DNA from: Sulfuricurvum sp.
GTDB lineage: Bacteria > Campylobacterota > Campylobacteria > Campylobacterales > Sulfurimonadaceae
Assembly (NCBI RefSeq): GCF_023229695.1
Contig: NZ_JALNYS010000004.1
Coordinates: forward strand, 101,078 to 165,077
Length of the DNA stretch: 64,000 nucleotides
Direction of reading: 5' to 3'
This document shows positions 41,678-50,910 of this stretch, piece by piece. The notes beneath the pieces were generated by a model. That model was not told the origin of the DNA and ran no database searches. It saw only the letters and a list, made by a program, of their open reading frames with translations. The translations under genes and the position numbers were made by a program. Each line of letters starts with the position of its first letter. Positions within the stretch are counted from its first letter, which is position 1.

Positions 41678-43726
41678 GTGGGGATTACACATTTTCTTTT
41701 TGGTATACATTGCCATCAACCGGTCGATAATTTTCATGAAGTTGTGGATGATGCCATTGCTAAATCCTACCGCCCTTTTTTTGAAGTGGCGAGCCGTTAC
41801 GAATCATTTCGTTTTTCTGTCCATTTTAGCGGTTGGCTGTTAGAGTTTATTCAAACCCGCGATCCGGAGCTGTTTTCCCTTATGCAGGAGATGGCGCGAG
41901 GGGGGAGAATCGAGTTTTTTAGCGGAGGGTTCTATGAACCGATCCTTTCGGCAATTCCCCGAAAAGAGCGGATCGATCAGGTGAATAAGCTTAACACGTA
42001 TATTCAAAAATATTTTGATCAGACTCCAAGAGGGCTCTGGCTAACCGAACGGGTATGGGACAGCTCTCTTGTCGGGGATATGAGAGAGTGCGGTATTGAG
42101 TACATGGTAGTCGACGATTACCATTTCATCAGTACCGGGTTTGATGCCGAAAATCTTTACGGCTATTATCTCACCGAAAACGGCGGAGAGACAATGGCAC
42201 TCTTTCCTATTAATAAAACACTTCGATATCTGATACCGTTTAAAGGTGCTCAGGGGGTTAAGGAGTACTTGTCCGCTTTGTCTGCGACGGAGGATAGGGC
42301 GGCTGTTTTATTCGATGACGGTGAAAAATTCGGCGCTTGGCCAAAAACGTATGAATGGGTGTATGAGTCGGGATGGCTGGAACAATTTTTAGCAGGGTTG
42401 GCCGGAGCGCCAGAGGTGTTATCATCGACTTACAGCGATTATTTTGACTCCCACAAGCCGTTGGGACTTGCTTATCTCCCCCCATACTCTTATTTTGAGA
42501 TGGGGGAATGGAGTTTGACCCCTCACGATGCGATAATGCTGGAGAAGATAAAAGGGAGTTTGAGTGAATATTCCGAAGAGAGTGTTTCAAAATTTGTAAA
42601 AGGGTCTATCTGGAAAAACTTTCTGGTCAAATATTACGAAAGCAACCATATCCATAAACGTTCTCTTGAACTTTCTGCTGTGCGTAACGAGGTTAATAAT
42701 AGTGATTTTGATGAGTGGCTTTTTAAAGCCCAGACCAATGACGCATTATGGCATGGCGTATTCGGAGGGCTTTATCTTCCGAATTTACGTGATAATGCCT
42801 ATCGCTTTATTATTGAAGCGGAAAATATCCGTTACAAGGAGAGAGAATCCATTCTGGAAATCAATGATTTTAATATGGATGGATATGATGATGTAAAGTT
42901 TATCGGAAACCGTTACATTGCCCTTTTTGACAGTCGTATCGGGGGGCAAATGAATGAATTCGGATTAAGAGAGACCTGTTTCAATTTGCAAAACACACTA
43001 AAGCGCTACGTTGAGCCTTATCATGAGGCAATTATGAATCCAAACATACGAGGTGAGGAGGAGGTAAATGAAGGAATTACGACCATTCATGCCCTCTCCA
43101 CTGAAAAAATGGAGGGGCTTAAAGAGTTACTGATTGCCGATTGGTATCATAAAAATTCTTTTATCGATCATATTAGCGATGAATCGTTCGATGAAAATAG
43201 ATTCAAAGAGTGCAGTTTTCCTGAATACGGAGATTTCGTCAACACCCCTTTTACCCTTAAAAAGGGAGAAAAAATTTTTACCGCCGTATTTGAGCGCAGA
43301 GGCGGTGTGTATGCAGACGGGGTTAAATATTCGGCGACATTGACGAAACACTACCGTTTTACGGATGAGGGGATAGGTTTTGAGATCTCTTTGGAATCGG
43401 AGTATACGGGGAGTCTGATGTACTGCATGGAGATGAATTTTCATTTTGCCGAACTTCATAAAGTCAACTTTAACGGCATCGGTATCGAGAACGGTTGCAT
43501 CACGTTAGCGGGAGATACCCTTGAGATCGACGATCCCTATACGGCGACAACCGTGACGATCACGGTTAGAGAAGGAGAAAAAATTATTCTGTCGCAAATC
43601 GATACGGTATCCCAGAGTGAAATCGGATTTGACCTCACAAATCAGGGAGTTTCAATCGCATTTGTAGTACCGTATCAAAAAAGTTTTAACGTCACCGGCA
43701 GTATGACGTTGAAAACAAAGGGATAA
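41678..43726 (+). CDS. GH57 alpha-amylase / 4-alpha-glucanotransferase
   Basis: A 682-residue GH57 enzyme: FGIHCHQPVDNF start, GGFYEPILSAIP, LTERVWDSS with likely nucleophile Glu124, VVDDYHF with Asp146/147, then DUF1925/1926-like C-terminal beta domains (~280-680). This is the length and layout of 4-alpha-glucanotransferase/alpha-amylase members. GTG start after AAGGGG. GalT follows 2 nt after its stop. Confidence 0.87.
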   Translation: MGITHFLFGIHCHQPVDNFHEVVDDAIAKSYRPFFEVASRYESFRFSVHFSGWLLEFIQTRDPELFSLMQEMARGGRIEFFSGGFYEPILSAIPRKERIDQVNKLNTYIQKYFDQTPRGLWLTERVWDSSLVGDMRECGIEYMVVDDYHFISTGFDAENLYGYYLTENGGETMALFPINKTLRYLIPFKGAQGVKEYLSALSATEDRAAVLFDDGEKFGAWPKTYEWVYESGWLEQFLAGLAGAPEVLSSTYSDYFDSHKPLGLAYLPPYSYFEMGEWSLTPHDAIMLEKIKGSLSEYSEESVSKFVKGSIWKNFLVKYYESNHIHKRSLELSAVRNEVNNSDFDEWLFKAQTNDALWHGVFGGLYLPNLRDNAYRFIIEAENIRYKERESILEINDFNMDGYDDVKFIGNRYIALFDSRIGGQMNEFGLRETCFNLQNTLKRYVEPYHEAIMNPNIRGEEEVNEGITTIHALSTEKMEGLKELLIADWYHKNSFIDHISDESFDENRFKECSFPEYGDFVNTPFTLKKGEKIFTAVFERRGGVYADGVKYSATLTKHYRFTDEGIGFEISLESEYTGSLMYCMEMNFHFAELHKVNFNGIGIENGCITLAGDTLEIDDPYTATTVTITVREGEKIILSQIDTVSQSEIGFDLTNQGVSIAFVVPYQKSFNVTGSMTLKTKG

Positions 43727-43728
43727 GG

Positions 43729-44760
43729 GTGTCACAGTTTAGGTTTTGCCGTCTTACGGAACAGAGGGTTATCATTGCCGAAAACAGACTTCGAAAACCG
43801 GATATGTTTCTCAGTGCTTTGGACCATTATTTTGACGATGATGTTGCGAATTGTCCGTTTGAATACGGCAATGAGCACCTTTCGGGGCACGAGATATTTG
43901 CCATCCGGGATAACGGAAGCGAAAAAGATACGGTCGGATGGAAAACGCGGGTCGTTCCGAATCTCTATCATGCTTTAAGTACGGACGAAGAAAAAAAAAG
44001 CCGTCGTATCGGTTTTTGCGAATCGGAAAATGGGGTAGGTGCCCATGAAGTAATTATTGAGACCCCTAATCACACCGCATCGATGGACCAATATACGATC
44101 GAAGAGTTTGAAAACTATATAAAAACGATTATTGCGCGTATGGATGACTTGAAAAATGATATCCGTCTGGAGTACATTCAGGTATTTAAAAACTGTGGGA
44201 AATATGGGGGTGCATCAATGCCGCATCCCCACTCTCAGATTATTGCCACCCCTTTTATCCCCAAAAATATAAAAGAACAGTTAAAGATACAGAAAAGCTA
44301 TTTTCTCAAACACGGTCGTTCATTAATGGGGGATATGGTAGAAGAAGAGATCCGTGTCAATGAGCGGGTTATTTATGAGAACGGTACTTTTCTCGTATTT
44401 ACCCCCTATGCATCAGCGTTCCCTTTTGAAGTGATGGTTGCACCAAAGCACTCCATTGCGATGATGACCGAGCTGACACAGTATCAAATCAATGATCTTT
44501 CCTTGGCAATGGCATTTTTGTTTAAGCGCCTTTATCGTGAATTGGGAAATTTCCCTTTTAATCTCCATTTTTTCAATATCCCTCCGATGAACAATCGAAA
44601 TGAACCCGAATTTTTTTATAAGATGGATGAGTATGGCCGTTTCTTTGTCCGAATTACGCCGCGAATCTACCAGATTGGGGGATTTGAACTTTCAACCGGA
44701 ATGCACATTAATCCCATTGCGCCGGAACTGGCAGCGAAACGGTTAAAAGAAGAGAGGTAG
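43729..44760 (+). CDS. galT: Galactose-1-phosphate uridylyltransferase
   Basis: A 343-residue HIT-superfamily protein with the active-site HPHSQ at 166-170 (GGASMPHPHSQIIATPF), H168 being the expected nucleophile, and the C-terminal LHFFNIPPMNNRNEPEF region. GTG start 2 nt after the GH57 gene. In strains without galactose use, such GalT-like enzymes next to GH57 genes are thought to handle UDP-glucose/glucose-1-phosphate for glycogen; that is inference here. Confidence 0.88.
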   Translation: MSQFRFCRLTEQRVIIAENRLRKPDMFLSALDHYFDDDVANCPFEYGNEHLSGHEIFAIRDNGSEKDTVGWKTRVVPNLYHALSTDEEKKSRRIGFCESENGVGAHEVIIETPNHTASMDQYTIEEFENYIKTIIARMDDLKNDIRLEYIQVFKNCGKYGGASMPHPHSQIIATPFIPKNIKEQLKIQKSYFLKHGRSLMGDMVEEEIRVNERVIYENGTFLVFTPYASAFPFEVMVAPKHSIAMMTELTQYQINDLSLAMAFLFKRLYRELGNFPFNLHFFNIPPMNNRNEPEFFYKMDEYGRFFVRITPRIYQIGGFELSTGMHINPIAPELAAKRLKEER

Positions 44761-44766
44761 GCTCCT

Positions 44767-46389
44767 ATGATCATCAAAGCAAATCGAGTGGACATCCGTT
44801 CTCATTCCGTCGTTCCGGTATCCATGGAAATCGAAGAAGGAGTTATTGTCTCCATTACCGAAATAGAGGAGGAGTGTTCCACCTATATTCTCCCCGGATT
44901 CATTGACGCCCATATCCATATAGAAAGTTCGATGCTTATTCCCAGTGAGTTCGCCCGTTTGGCGGTGCGTCACGGTACGGTAGCAACGGTTTGTGATCCT
45001 CACGAAATTGCCAACGTTTTGGGGATGGCGGGTGTTGAATTTATGATCAAAAACGGGGAAGAGAGCGGATTTAAATTTTATTTCGGCGCATCTCCTTGTG
45101 TCCCCGCAACGCCGTTCGAGACCAGCGGTGCTATTTTGGACACGGATGCGGTTCGTACATTGCTTGCCAATCCGAAAATAAAATTTTTAAGCGAGGTGAT
45201 GAATTTTCCGGGGGTACTTTCCGGTGATCCGGATATGCTGCAAAAAATCGAAGCGGCACGCACTATCGGAAAACCGGTAGACGGGCATGCCCCGGGGTTG
45301 CAAGGAGAGGAGCTGGAACGCTATATTGCTGCAGGGATTACGACGGATCATGAGGCATTCACCTACGAGGAGGGGCGTGAAAAGCTTGAGAAGGGGATGA
45401 AGATCATTATTCGAGAGGGATCGGCAGCTAAAAATTTCGATGCTCTCCATCCTCTGATTGAATATTTCTATGATGATTTGATGTTTTGTAGTGATGACGC
45501 TCATCCGGACGATCTTTTACAGGGACATATCAATACGATGGTTCGCCGCGCTATCCAAGAGGGGCACAACCTTTTTCATGTTTTGCAGATCGCCTGTATC
45601 AATCCGATTCTCCATTACGGGTTGGATGTAGGGATGCTCCGTCCGGGTGATCCGGCCGACTTTATCGAAGTGGCCGATTTGTCGGAGTTTGCGATTGTAA
45701 GGACATTTATCGACGGGAAGATCGTTGCCGACATCAAAGAGTCGCTATTGCCGCAGCTCACAGTAGCAGCCGTTAATAACTTTCACACAACATTAAAATG
45801 TGCCGAAGATTTTGCGGCACCCTGTTGTGAGAATACCGAAGTGATTCAGGCAATCGATCACGAGCTCATTACCCATGAGATGCAGGCGCATCTGTACTGT
45901 AGCAAAGATCACAGCTTCGGCGATCCGGAACACGATATTTTAAAAATTACGGTCATCAATCGCTATGAGGATACCGCTCCTGCCGTAGCGTATGTAAACG
46001 GTTTCGGTCTCAAAAAAGGGGCCATCGCCTCCAGCGTTGCTCACGATTCACACAATATCATTGCCGTCGGATGCAGTGATGAAGAGATAGCCGCCGCAGT
46101 CAATTTGATAATTACGTCGCAGGGGGGGATTAGCGCGGTTGAGGGAGACAATCACAAAGTTCTTCCCCTCGATATCGCGGGGATTATGAGCAGTCATGAT
46201 GCCTTCGAGGTAGCTGAAGCGTATAACTTTTTAAGCCGATATGTTACCGAAACACTGGGTTCGTCTTTGAGTTCCCCTTTTATGACCTTGTCGTTTATGG
46301 CTTTGCTGGTGATTCCGGAGCTGAAACTCAGTGACAAAGGGCTTTTTGACGGACGCAGTTTTCATTTTATCCATCCGTGTAAAATTTAG
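44767..46389 (+). CDS. ade: Adenine deaminase
   Basis: A 540-residue amidohydrolase: PGFIDAHIHIESSML metal site near residues 45-60, VCDPHEIANVLG, GKPVDGHAPGL and CSDDAHPDDLLQGHI, then the C-terminal SVAHDSHNIIAVG and GISAVEGD segments, all typical of Ade. It converts adenine to hypoxanthine. It follows galT by 6 nt, presumably by chance of operon assembly. Confidence 0.92.
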   Translation: MIIKANRVDIRSHSVVPVSMEIEEGVIVSITEIEEECSTYILPGFIDAHIHIESSMLIPSEFARLAVRHGTVATVCDPHEIANVLGMAGVEFMIKNGEESGFKFYFGASPCVPATPFETSGAILDTDAVRTLLANPKIKFLSEVMNFPGVLSGDPDMLQKIEAARTIGKPVDGHAPGLQGEELERYIAAGITTDHEAFTYEEGREKLEKGMKIIIREGSAAKNFDALHPLIEYFYDDLMFCSDDAHPDDLLQGHINTMVRRAIQEGHNLFHVLQIACINPILHYGLDVGMLRPGDPADFIEVADLSEFAIVRTFIDGKIVADIKESLLPQLTVAAVNNFHTTLKCAEDFAAPCCENTEVIQAIDHELITHEMQAHLYCSKDHSFGDPEHDILKITVINRYEDTAPAVAYVNGFGLKKGAIASSVAHDSHNIIAVGCSDEEIAAAVNLIITSQGGISAVEGDNHKVLPLDIAGIMSSHDAFEVAEAYNFLSRYVTETLGSSLSSPFMTLSFMALLVIPELKLSDKGLFDGRSFHFIHPCKI

Positions 46390-46513
46390 CCAAAAATGGT
46401 AAAAGTAGAGCTATAATTAATACAGAATGGTTATCTCACACCATTGTGTAAGTCCGAAAGCTACCCATTTTTTTAAATGTAGCAATTGGTTCTTATTTAT
46501 AAAAGGATAGGTT

Positions 46514-47344
46514 ATGAAAAAAAGACTTCTACTCTTGGCTCCACTTCTAGCTGCTGTTTCTTTGGGTGCAGGGGAGCGTTATTACGACGGTTATTCGTAC
46601 GTCGGTATCGGATTTGAAAATGCCGCGTATCAAGAAACCGTTTTTATCCCTAACCTTGGATCGGTTAAATCCAAAGCAGTTGTTTCAAGTCCCGTTTACT
46701 CAAGCGGTACGTTGGTAAAAGTAAATGAGCGGTACGATTTTTCCCTTGATTTTTCATCAACGCTCCTTCCGTCCAAGACGACAGAGAATTGGGACTCTCC
46801 TAGCGGGGCGCTACAGCGTAACGATTACGACTTATTGACCAACAATGCAATGATACTTGCCCACTATAAAATAACACCACAGCACCGTATCGTGGCAGGG
46901 CCAAATTATACGTTGAATACGTTTAAGCGCTATACTTGGGTTCAATTGGATCCACGCATAGCGATTCCGGTAGGTGTCATTGAAGAGCGTTCCGCCTCAT
47001 TGAGTGCAACGCTTGGATACTGGTATGAGAATAATACGGCCGCTTTGGAAGGGTGGAGGATTAAAGGGCATGCGTTACTCGGGCTTCCGGTATGGCAACA
47101 AACCAATAATACCGCAAGCGGCGGAGATGTCGTCTTTAATGATATTGGCGGATACAATACGGATGTGAGTCTGTATGCGGGCTATGCCCTTTTTAAAGGG
47201 CTTGAAATCGGGGCATTTGTAGGTGGAAATTACCAAAAAAGAAACGGCGGTTCGCAATTTGACAGTGCCGGTAATAATGTAGTTTGGCCCGAAAATACGT
47301 TGATGATTTATCGCGGCGGTCTTAACGCGGTATGGAAATTCTAG
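46514..47344 (+). CDS. Predicted outer-membrane beta-barrel protein
   Basis: A 276-residue protein with a signal peptide (MKKRLLLLAPLLAAVSLGAG), alternating strands such as RYYDGYSYVGIGFENAAYQE, and a terminal aromatic (NAVWKF) suited to barrel assembly. I do not recognise the family. AAAGGA lies before the ATG. A TIR repeat begins 8 nt after its stop. Confidence 0.65.
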   Translation: MKKRLLLLAPLLAAVSLGAGERYYDGYSYVGIGFENAAYQETVFIPNLGSVKSKAVVSSPVYSSGTLVKVNERYDFSLDFSSTLLPSKTTENWDSPSGALQRNDYDLLTNNAMILAHYKITPQHRIVAGPNYTLNTFKRYTWVQLDPRIAIPVGVIEERSASLSATLGYWYENNTAALEGWRIKGHALLGLPVWQQTNNTASGGDVVFNDIGGYNTDVSLYAGYALFKGLEIGAFVGGNYQKRNGGSQFDSAGNNVVWPENTLMIYRGGLNAVWKF

Positions 47345-47352
47345 CATTCTAT

Positions 47353-47496
47353 CTGACGTTACGCACTTTCCGGGCAAAGCCCGAAAAGTGGCAGGGACAA
47401 TTTGTCCCCTGCACCCCCCTGAAGTTTCCCGTATCTTTCGGATACGGGAGATTACTAACCTTTTCGCACTTGTTTAGAGAAGCTGGGTAAGGTCAA
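47353..47496 (+). repeat. TIR repeat family, copy R6
   Basis: CTGACGTTACGCAC to GGGTAAGGTCAA. Internal hairpins CGGGC-AAA-GCCCG, GGGACAA-TTTGTCCC and CCCGTATC-TTTC-GGATACGGG. It fills the first half of the 351-nt gap before the lipoprotein gene; the second half (47497-47695) is AT-rich and probably holds that promoter. Confidence 0.85.
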
Positions 47497-47695
47497 ATTC
47501 TCTTTGTATAAAGCCAGAAAGTAATTTTTTGGTTGCAATGCAACCTTTTTTCTCCTCTTCTCTCCTTTAATCCAACGAATATAATAAATAGAAGTAGATT
47601 AATATGGTATTAATTATTTTTATAGAAGAATACCCTTCTAATATTAAAATTTATGCTATTACAGTGTAATTTTAGTTTCTAAAACGGAGGTTTTA

Positions 47696-49525
47696 ATGAA
47701 AAAGTATGCTTTATCCCTTGCCGGGATAGCGTTAGTGGGAGTCAGTTCTCTTTTTTTATCCGGATGCTTGAGCCCGGATGAAGGGAACATCTCCGGTACC
47801 GCCTATCTGGTTGACAGTAATGTCAGCGGTGTCAATTATCATTGCGGTCAGTTATCCGGTGTGACGGGAACGAACGGTTCATTTCCGTATCAAAAAGGTC
47901 AAACATGTACTTTTACGATCGGTTCTACTGCATTTACTATTGCGGCGGATAAAATTACGAACGGCAAATCATTAACACCTTTTGACGTATTTCCGGAAGA
48001 TGACGAAAAAGCGATCAACCTTGCCCGTCTCCTCCAAACGTTGGATTCGGATAATAATGCCAGTAACGGTATTGATATCAATGCTTCGGCACATCTTCAA
48101 CTCAAACACCAGATGGAGTTCGGTGCCAATTTTGACGCCAATCTTACCTCTGAGCTCAACGGAAGCGTTTATCAAAACCAGATACGCACCCGGGTTCAGG
48201 CGATGGAACATTTGTCCGCTACCGTCGGGGCAATAACCCGTTCTACCTTTACAACGTTTGAACGGATTGCGGAAATCGATATTAATGCCAGTTCTATCGA
48301 AAGCGCGTCGGGTTCCTCTAACCCTACCGATCAGGCGCGATACGTTGCGCAGAAAATTGCGCAATACTATAATGATGTGAATGATCAAAACACAGGTTAC
48401 TCCATAGCGGATTGGGTATTGGGGGGATCAACGATGACGGGGAAAGCCGATAATAACAAAACGGCCTATAATCCCTATATTCTGGAAATCCCATCACCGG
48501 ACAATAACAAAACGATGATTGTTGAAGTGTGCAATAAAACGCATGCGGGGAGAGCCATTGCCGGAAGTACCATTATCGGCGGTGAAGGGCACGGACCTGC
48601 ATTGCCGTGCGAAATTGCGGTTTATACCGATAGGGTGACCGGGAAAATTTACGTAGACATTCTCGATCCGGTCGGAAGCTTTGCGATTTTCTTTAACGAT
48701 TTAGGGACCAATGCGGCGATGGCGGCAATGGCCCTTCAGGTTAAAACGGAGATTAAACTGATCACCTACAAAGGGCTAGATGCAGGGGCGGTTTCCTATA
48801 CACGCAAGTCAACACCGATGGGGCCGGTTTTCACTGCCGACGACATTAAAGCGATGAGCAATCAATACATTACCTACACCTATGATATCAATACCAGTGA
48901 TGCCGGATGGCAAGGGGCAACGACATCGGCTGCCAAACGGGCCATGGCGATCAAAGCGGCGCAAAAATTGATTGAAAAAATGACGGTCAATATCCCAAGC
49001 GGATATACCAATGCCTATCTAAGCGCGCCGTATGTTGCAGCCGGCAGTTTCGGAGTCAACGGTACCGATTTGAATGCAACTCTTGTCGGAAATGCAGACT
49101 ACAACCTCTCCGAAAATGGGTATTGGCGTTCTGCCCGTTCTGCACCGTTGAGCGTGCCGCGTGATGTTGATACTGCGGTGTATGGATTCATCTACACCGT
49201 TGAAGCGTGTTCTCCGACGTATGCAAAAATGGCATTGAGTATGGGTGGAGACAGCCGTAACCATGCAACGGCGCTTCCGTGTCAAATGTCCTTTTACATT
49301 GATGACAGCGACGCGAATGCCCCGAAGCTCAAAGTGGTTTTCTTAAACCCGGAATTTATGTTTCAAACCCTCTTTAAAGATAAAATGGCGGGTCTCAGTA
49401 CGACGGATCAAACAGCACTCAGTGCGATGGCGACAACCGTCAAAAACGATCTGGTTAATCTGACCCGCTATGTGATGAACAATTCAGCGCTTGGCTGGAT
49501 CATCCCTGCCGCCGTGAAAAAATAG
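47696..49525 (+). CDS. Lipoprotein with two DUF302-like domains
   Basis: A 609-residue lipoprotein: signal peptide with lipobox LSGC (Cys24), then a short domain with paired cysteines (YHCGQL...GQTCTFTIG), a helical region and two similar modules (~270-360 and ~500-590). Each has a Val/Ile-Glu-Val/Ala-Cys, an ALPC(E/Q) and a (D/N)P-x-x-x-F segment, the core pattern of DUF302. Likely a surface or periplasmic membrane-attached protein of unknown role. The duplication of the module within one chain is clear. Confidence 0.68.
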   Translation: MKKYALSLAGIALVGVSSLFLSGCLSPDEGNISGTAYLVDSNVSGVNYHCGQLSGVTGTNGSFPYQKGQTCTFTIGSTAFTIAADKITNGKSLTPFDVFPEDDEKAINLARLLQTLDSDNNASNGIDINASAHLQLKHQMEFGANFDANLTSELNGSVYQNQIRTRVQAMEHLSATVGAITRSTFTTFERIAEIDINASSIESASGSSNPTDQARYVAQKIAQYYNDVNDQNTGYSIADWVLGGSTMTGKADNNKTAYNPYILEIPSPDNNKTMIVEVCNKTHAGRAIAGSTIIGGEGHGPALPCEIAVYTDRVTGKIYVDILDPVGSFAIFFNDLGTNAAMAAMALQVKTEIKLITYKGLDAGAVSYTRKSTPMGPVFTADDIKAMSNQYITYTYDINTSDAGWQGATTSAAKRAMAIKAAQKLIEKMTVNIPSGYTNAYLSAPYVAAGSFGVNGTDLNATLVGNADYNLSENGYWRSARSAPLSVPRDVDTAVYGFIYTVEACSPTYAKMALSMGGDSRNHATALPCQMSFYIDDSDANAPKLKVVFLNPEFMFQTLFKDKMAGLSTTDQTALSAMATTVKNDLVNLTRYVMNNSALGWIIPAAVKK

Positions 49526-49545
49526 ATTCCCCCTTCCGGGGAATC
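49525..49545. terminator. Bidirectional terminator
   Basis: GATTCCCC (49525-49532) and GGGGAATC (49538-49545) make an 8-bp stem around a 5-nt loop between convergent genes. Confidence 0.65.
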
Positions 49546-49594
49546 CTCCATTACCTTTCACAACTGTCATCCTTCTATAGTCAATAGGAAAATT

Positions 49595-50242
49595 TTAATT
49601 TAAACATTCGCGTTTGAAATACTCACGTCCCACTTTGCATAATGGACACGCAACCGGCGGTTTTTTGCCTCGGTGGATGTGTCCGCATACTTCACAGACC
49701 CAAATTTCATCTTCTTCGCTGGCAAAGAATCCATCGGCGATCAATGCTTCCTTGAGGGTGGCGTATTCGCGTTCATGCTCCACTTCGACTTTACCGATAG
49801 CATTAAAAAGGCGGGCCAAATCATTGTGCCCTTCCTCTTTGGCGATTTCGCTAAATCCTGGATACATGGTTTCATGCTCATAATGCTCACCCGCCATTGC
49901 GGTATCGAGATTGGCAGCCGTCGCATCGACGTCACAGCCGTGGATCAGTTTATGATACGCTTTGTATTGGGCACGCGCATGATACATTTCATTGAATGCC
50001 GCTTCACGGAAGTGACGTTCTACCGCATGCCACCCTTCATCACGGGCGATATCGGCAAATAACTCGTATTTATTGCGAGCCATACTCTCGCCTCCAAACG
50101 CTTTCATCAGATTCACCGCTGTGAGACTTTCGGTAATCATTTCCATATTATGACCACAGCAAACGAGGGTCCCCCCTCCGACATTTTGAACTTCGATCTC
50201 ATTTCCGCATGTATTACAGCGGTAGGTTTCGTATTGACGCAT
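49595..50242 (-). CDS. rrc: Desulforubrerythrin (Rrc type)
   Basis: A 215-residue three-part protein: desulforedoxin-like site C9/C12/C28/C29, ferritin-like di-iron domain (~40-165, with EHET and the helix pair carrying Glu/His ligands) and a C-terminal rubredoxin site CEVCG...CPLC. The same layout and length as Campylobacter jejuni Rrc (Cj0012c), a peroxide-reducing enzyme. It is divergent from a PerR-like gene, which probably represses it. Confidence 0.92.
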   Translation of the reverse strand: MRQYETYRCNTCGNEIEVQNVGGGTLVCCGHNMEMITESLTAVNLMKAFGGESMARNKYELFADIARDEGWHAVERHFREAAFNEMYHARAQYKAYHKLIHGCDVDATAANLDTAMAGEHYEHETMYPGFSEIAKEEGHNDLARLFNAIGKVEVEHEREYATLKEALIADGFFASEEDEIWVCEVCGHIHRGKKPPVACPLCKVGREYFKRECLN

Positions 50243-50278
50243 TGTAATCCTTTCTATAAAATAGTTGATTTAATCATA

Positions 50279-50301
50279 CTCTAAATGGGTAATATTTAGA
50301 G
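50279..50301. promoter_or_regulatory. Candidate operator between rrc and the PerR-like gene
   Basis: A perfect inverted repeat CTCTAAAT (50279-50286) and ATTTAGAG (50294-50301) with 7 nt between lies about 40-60 nt before the rrc ATG. A TATAAT -10 for the regulator is at 50407-50412. AT-rich dyads of this kind are typical Fur/PerR sites. Confidence 0.45.
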
Positions 50302-50446
50302 CATTATATTTTTCCAAAAAGGGCGAAATCCCTCCGGTGATTTTAGCCAATCTCCTTGAATGTTAAATGTGAATTAATCATATCTAAAAAAGAATATTTA
50401 TTACGCTATAATTATCTAGAAACCAACACTCTAATAAGGTTAAGTA

Positions 50447-50875
50447 ATGTATGAGCAGCTTTTAAGATCAAAAGGGTTGAAATCGACTCCGCAACGTTTG
50501 ATGGCTTTAAAAGCGATACAAGAAGGTGGACATATTGATATCGATCAATTGCATGATAGTTTCAATCGTTTAGGGATGAAGATCCCGCTTGCGACCTTGT
50601 ATCGCATTTTGGGTGAACTCTCTTCGGTCGGAATTTTACATACCGTGACCTTATCGGGTCAAAAAACACGATACGAGATCGCAAAAGGGGATCATCCCCA
50701 TTTTTTATGCGAACAATGCGGACAATTGGAAGATTTGCATGTCGCAATGGATGAAATTGCAACGATTGCACAGAACGCATGTGTCCATTCAACCCGTTCC
50801 GTATCGGTAATGCTGCATGGTATTTGTCAAAATTGCAGTTCTATTCCGGATAAGACAAGGGAAAGTGAAGGATAA
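50447..50875 (+). CDS. perR: PerR-like Fur-family regulator
   Basis: A 142-residue Fur-family protein: winged helix (residues 1-80, LKSTPQRLMALKAI and LATLYRILGEL) and a metal domain with HPHFLCEQCG and CQNC zinc cysteines. Position next to rrc and near a di-haem peroxidase makes peroxide sensing more likely than iron sensing, and the protein is shorter than usual Fur. Confidence 0.83.
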   Translation: MYEQLLRSKGLKSTPQRLMALKAIQEGGHIDIDQLHDSFNRLGMKIPLATLYRILGELSSVGILHTVTLSGQKTRYEIAKGDHPHFLCEQCGQLEDLHVAMDEIATIAQNACVHSTRSVSVMLHGICQNCSSIPDKTRESEG

Positions 50876-50877
50876 TT

Positions 50878-50903
50878 TTTCCATCGCCCAAAAGCGATGG
50901 AAA
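50878..50903. terminator. Bidirectional terminator
   Basis: TTTCCATCGC (50878-50887) pairs with GCGATGGAAA (50894-50903), a 10-bp stem with a 6-nt loop, flanked by T and A tracts, between convergent perR and the peroxidase. Confidence 0.75.
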
Positions 50904-50910
50904 TACGAAA

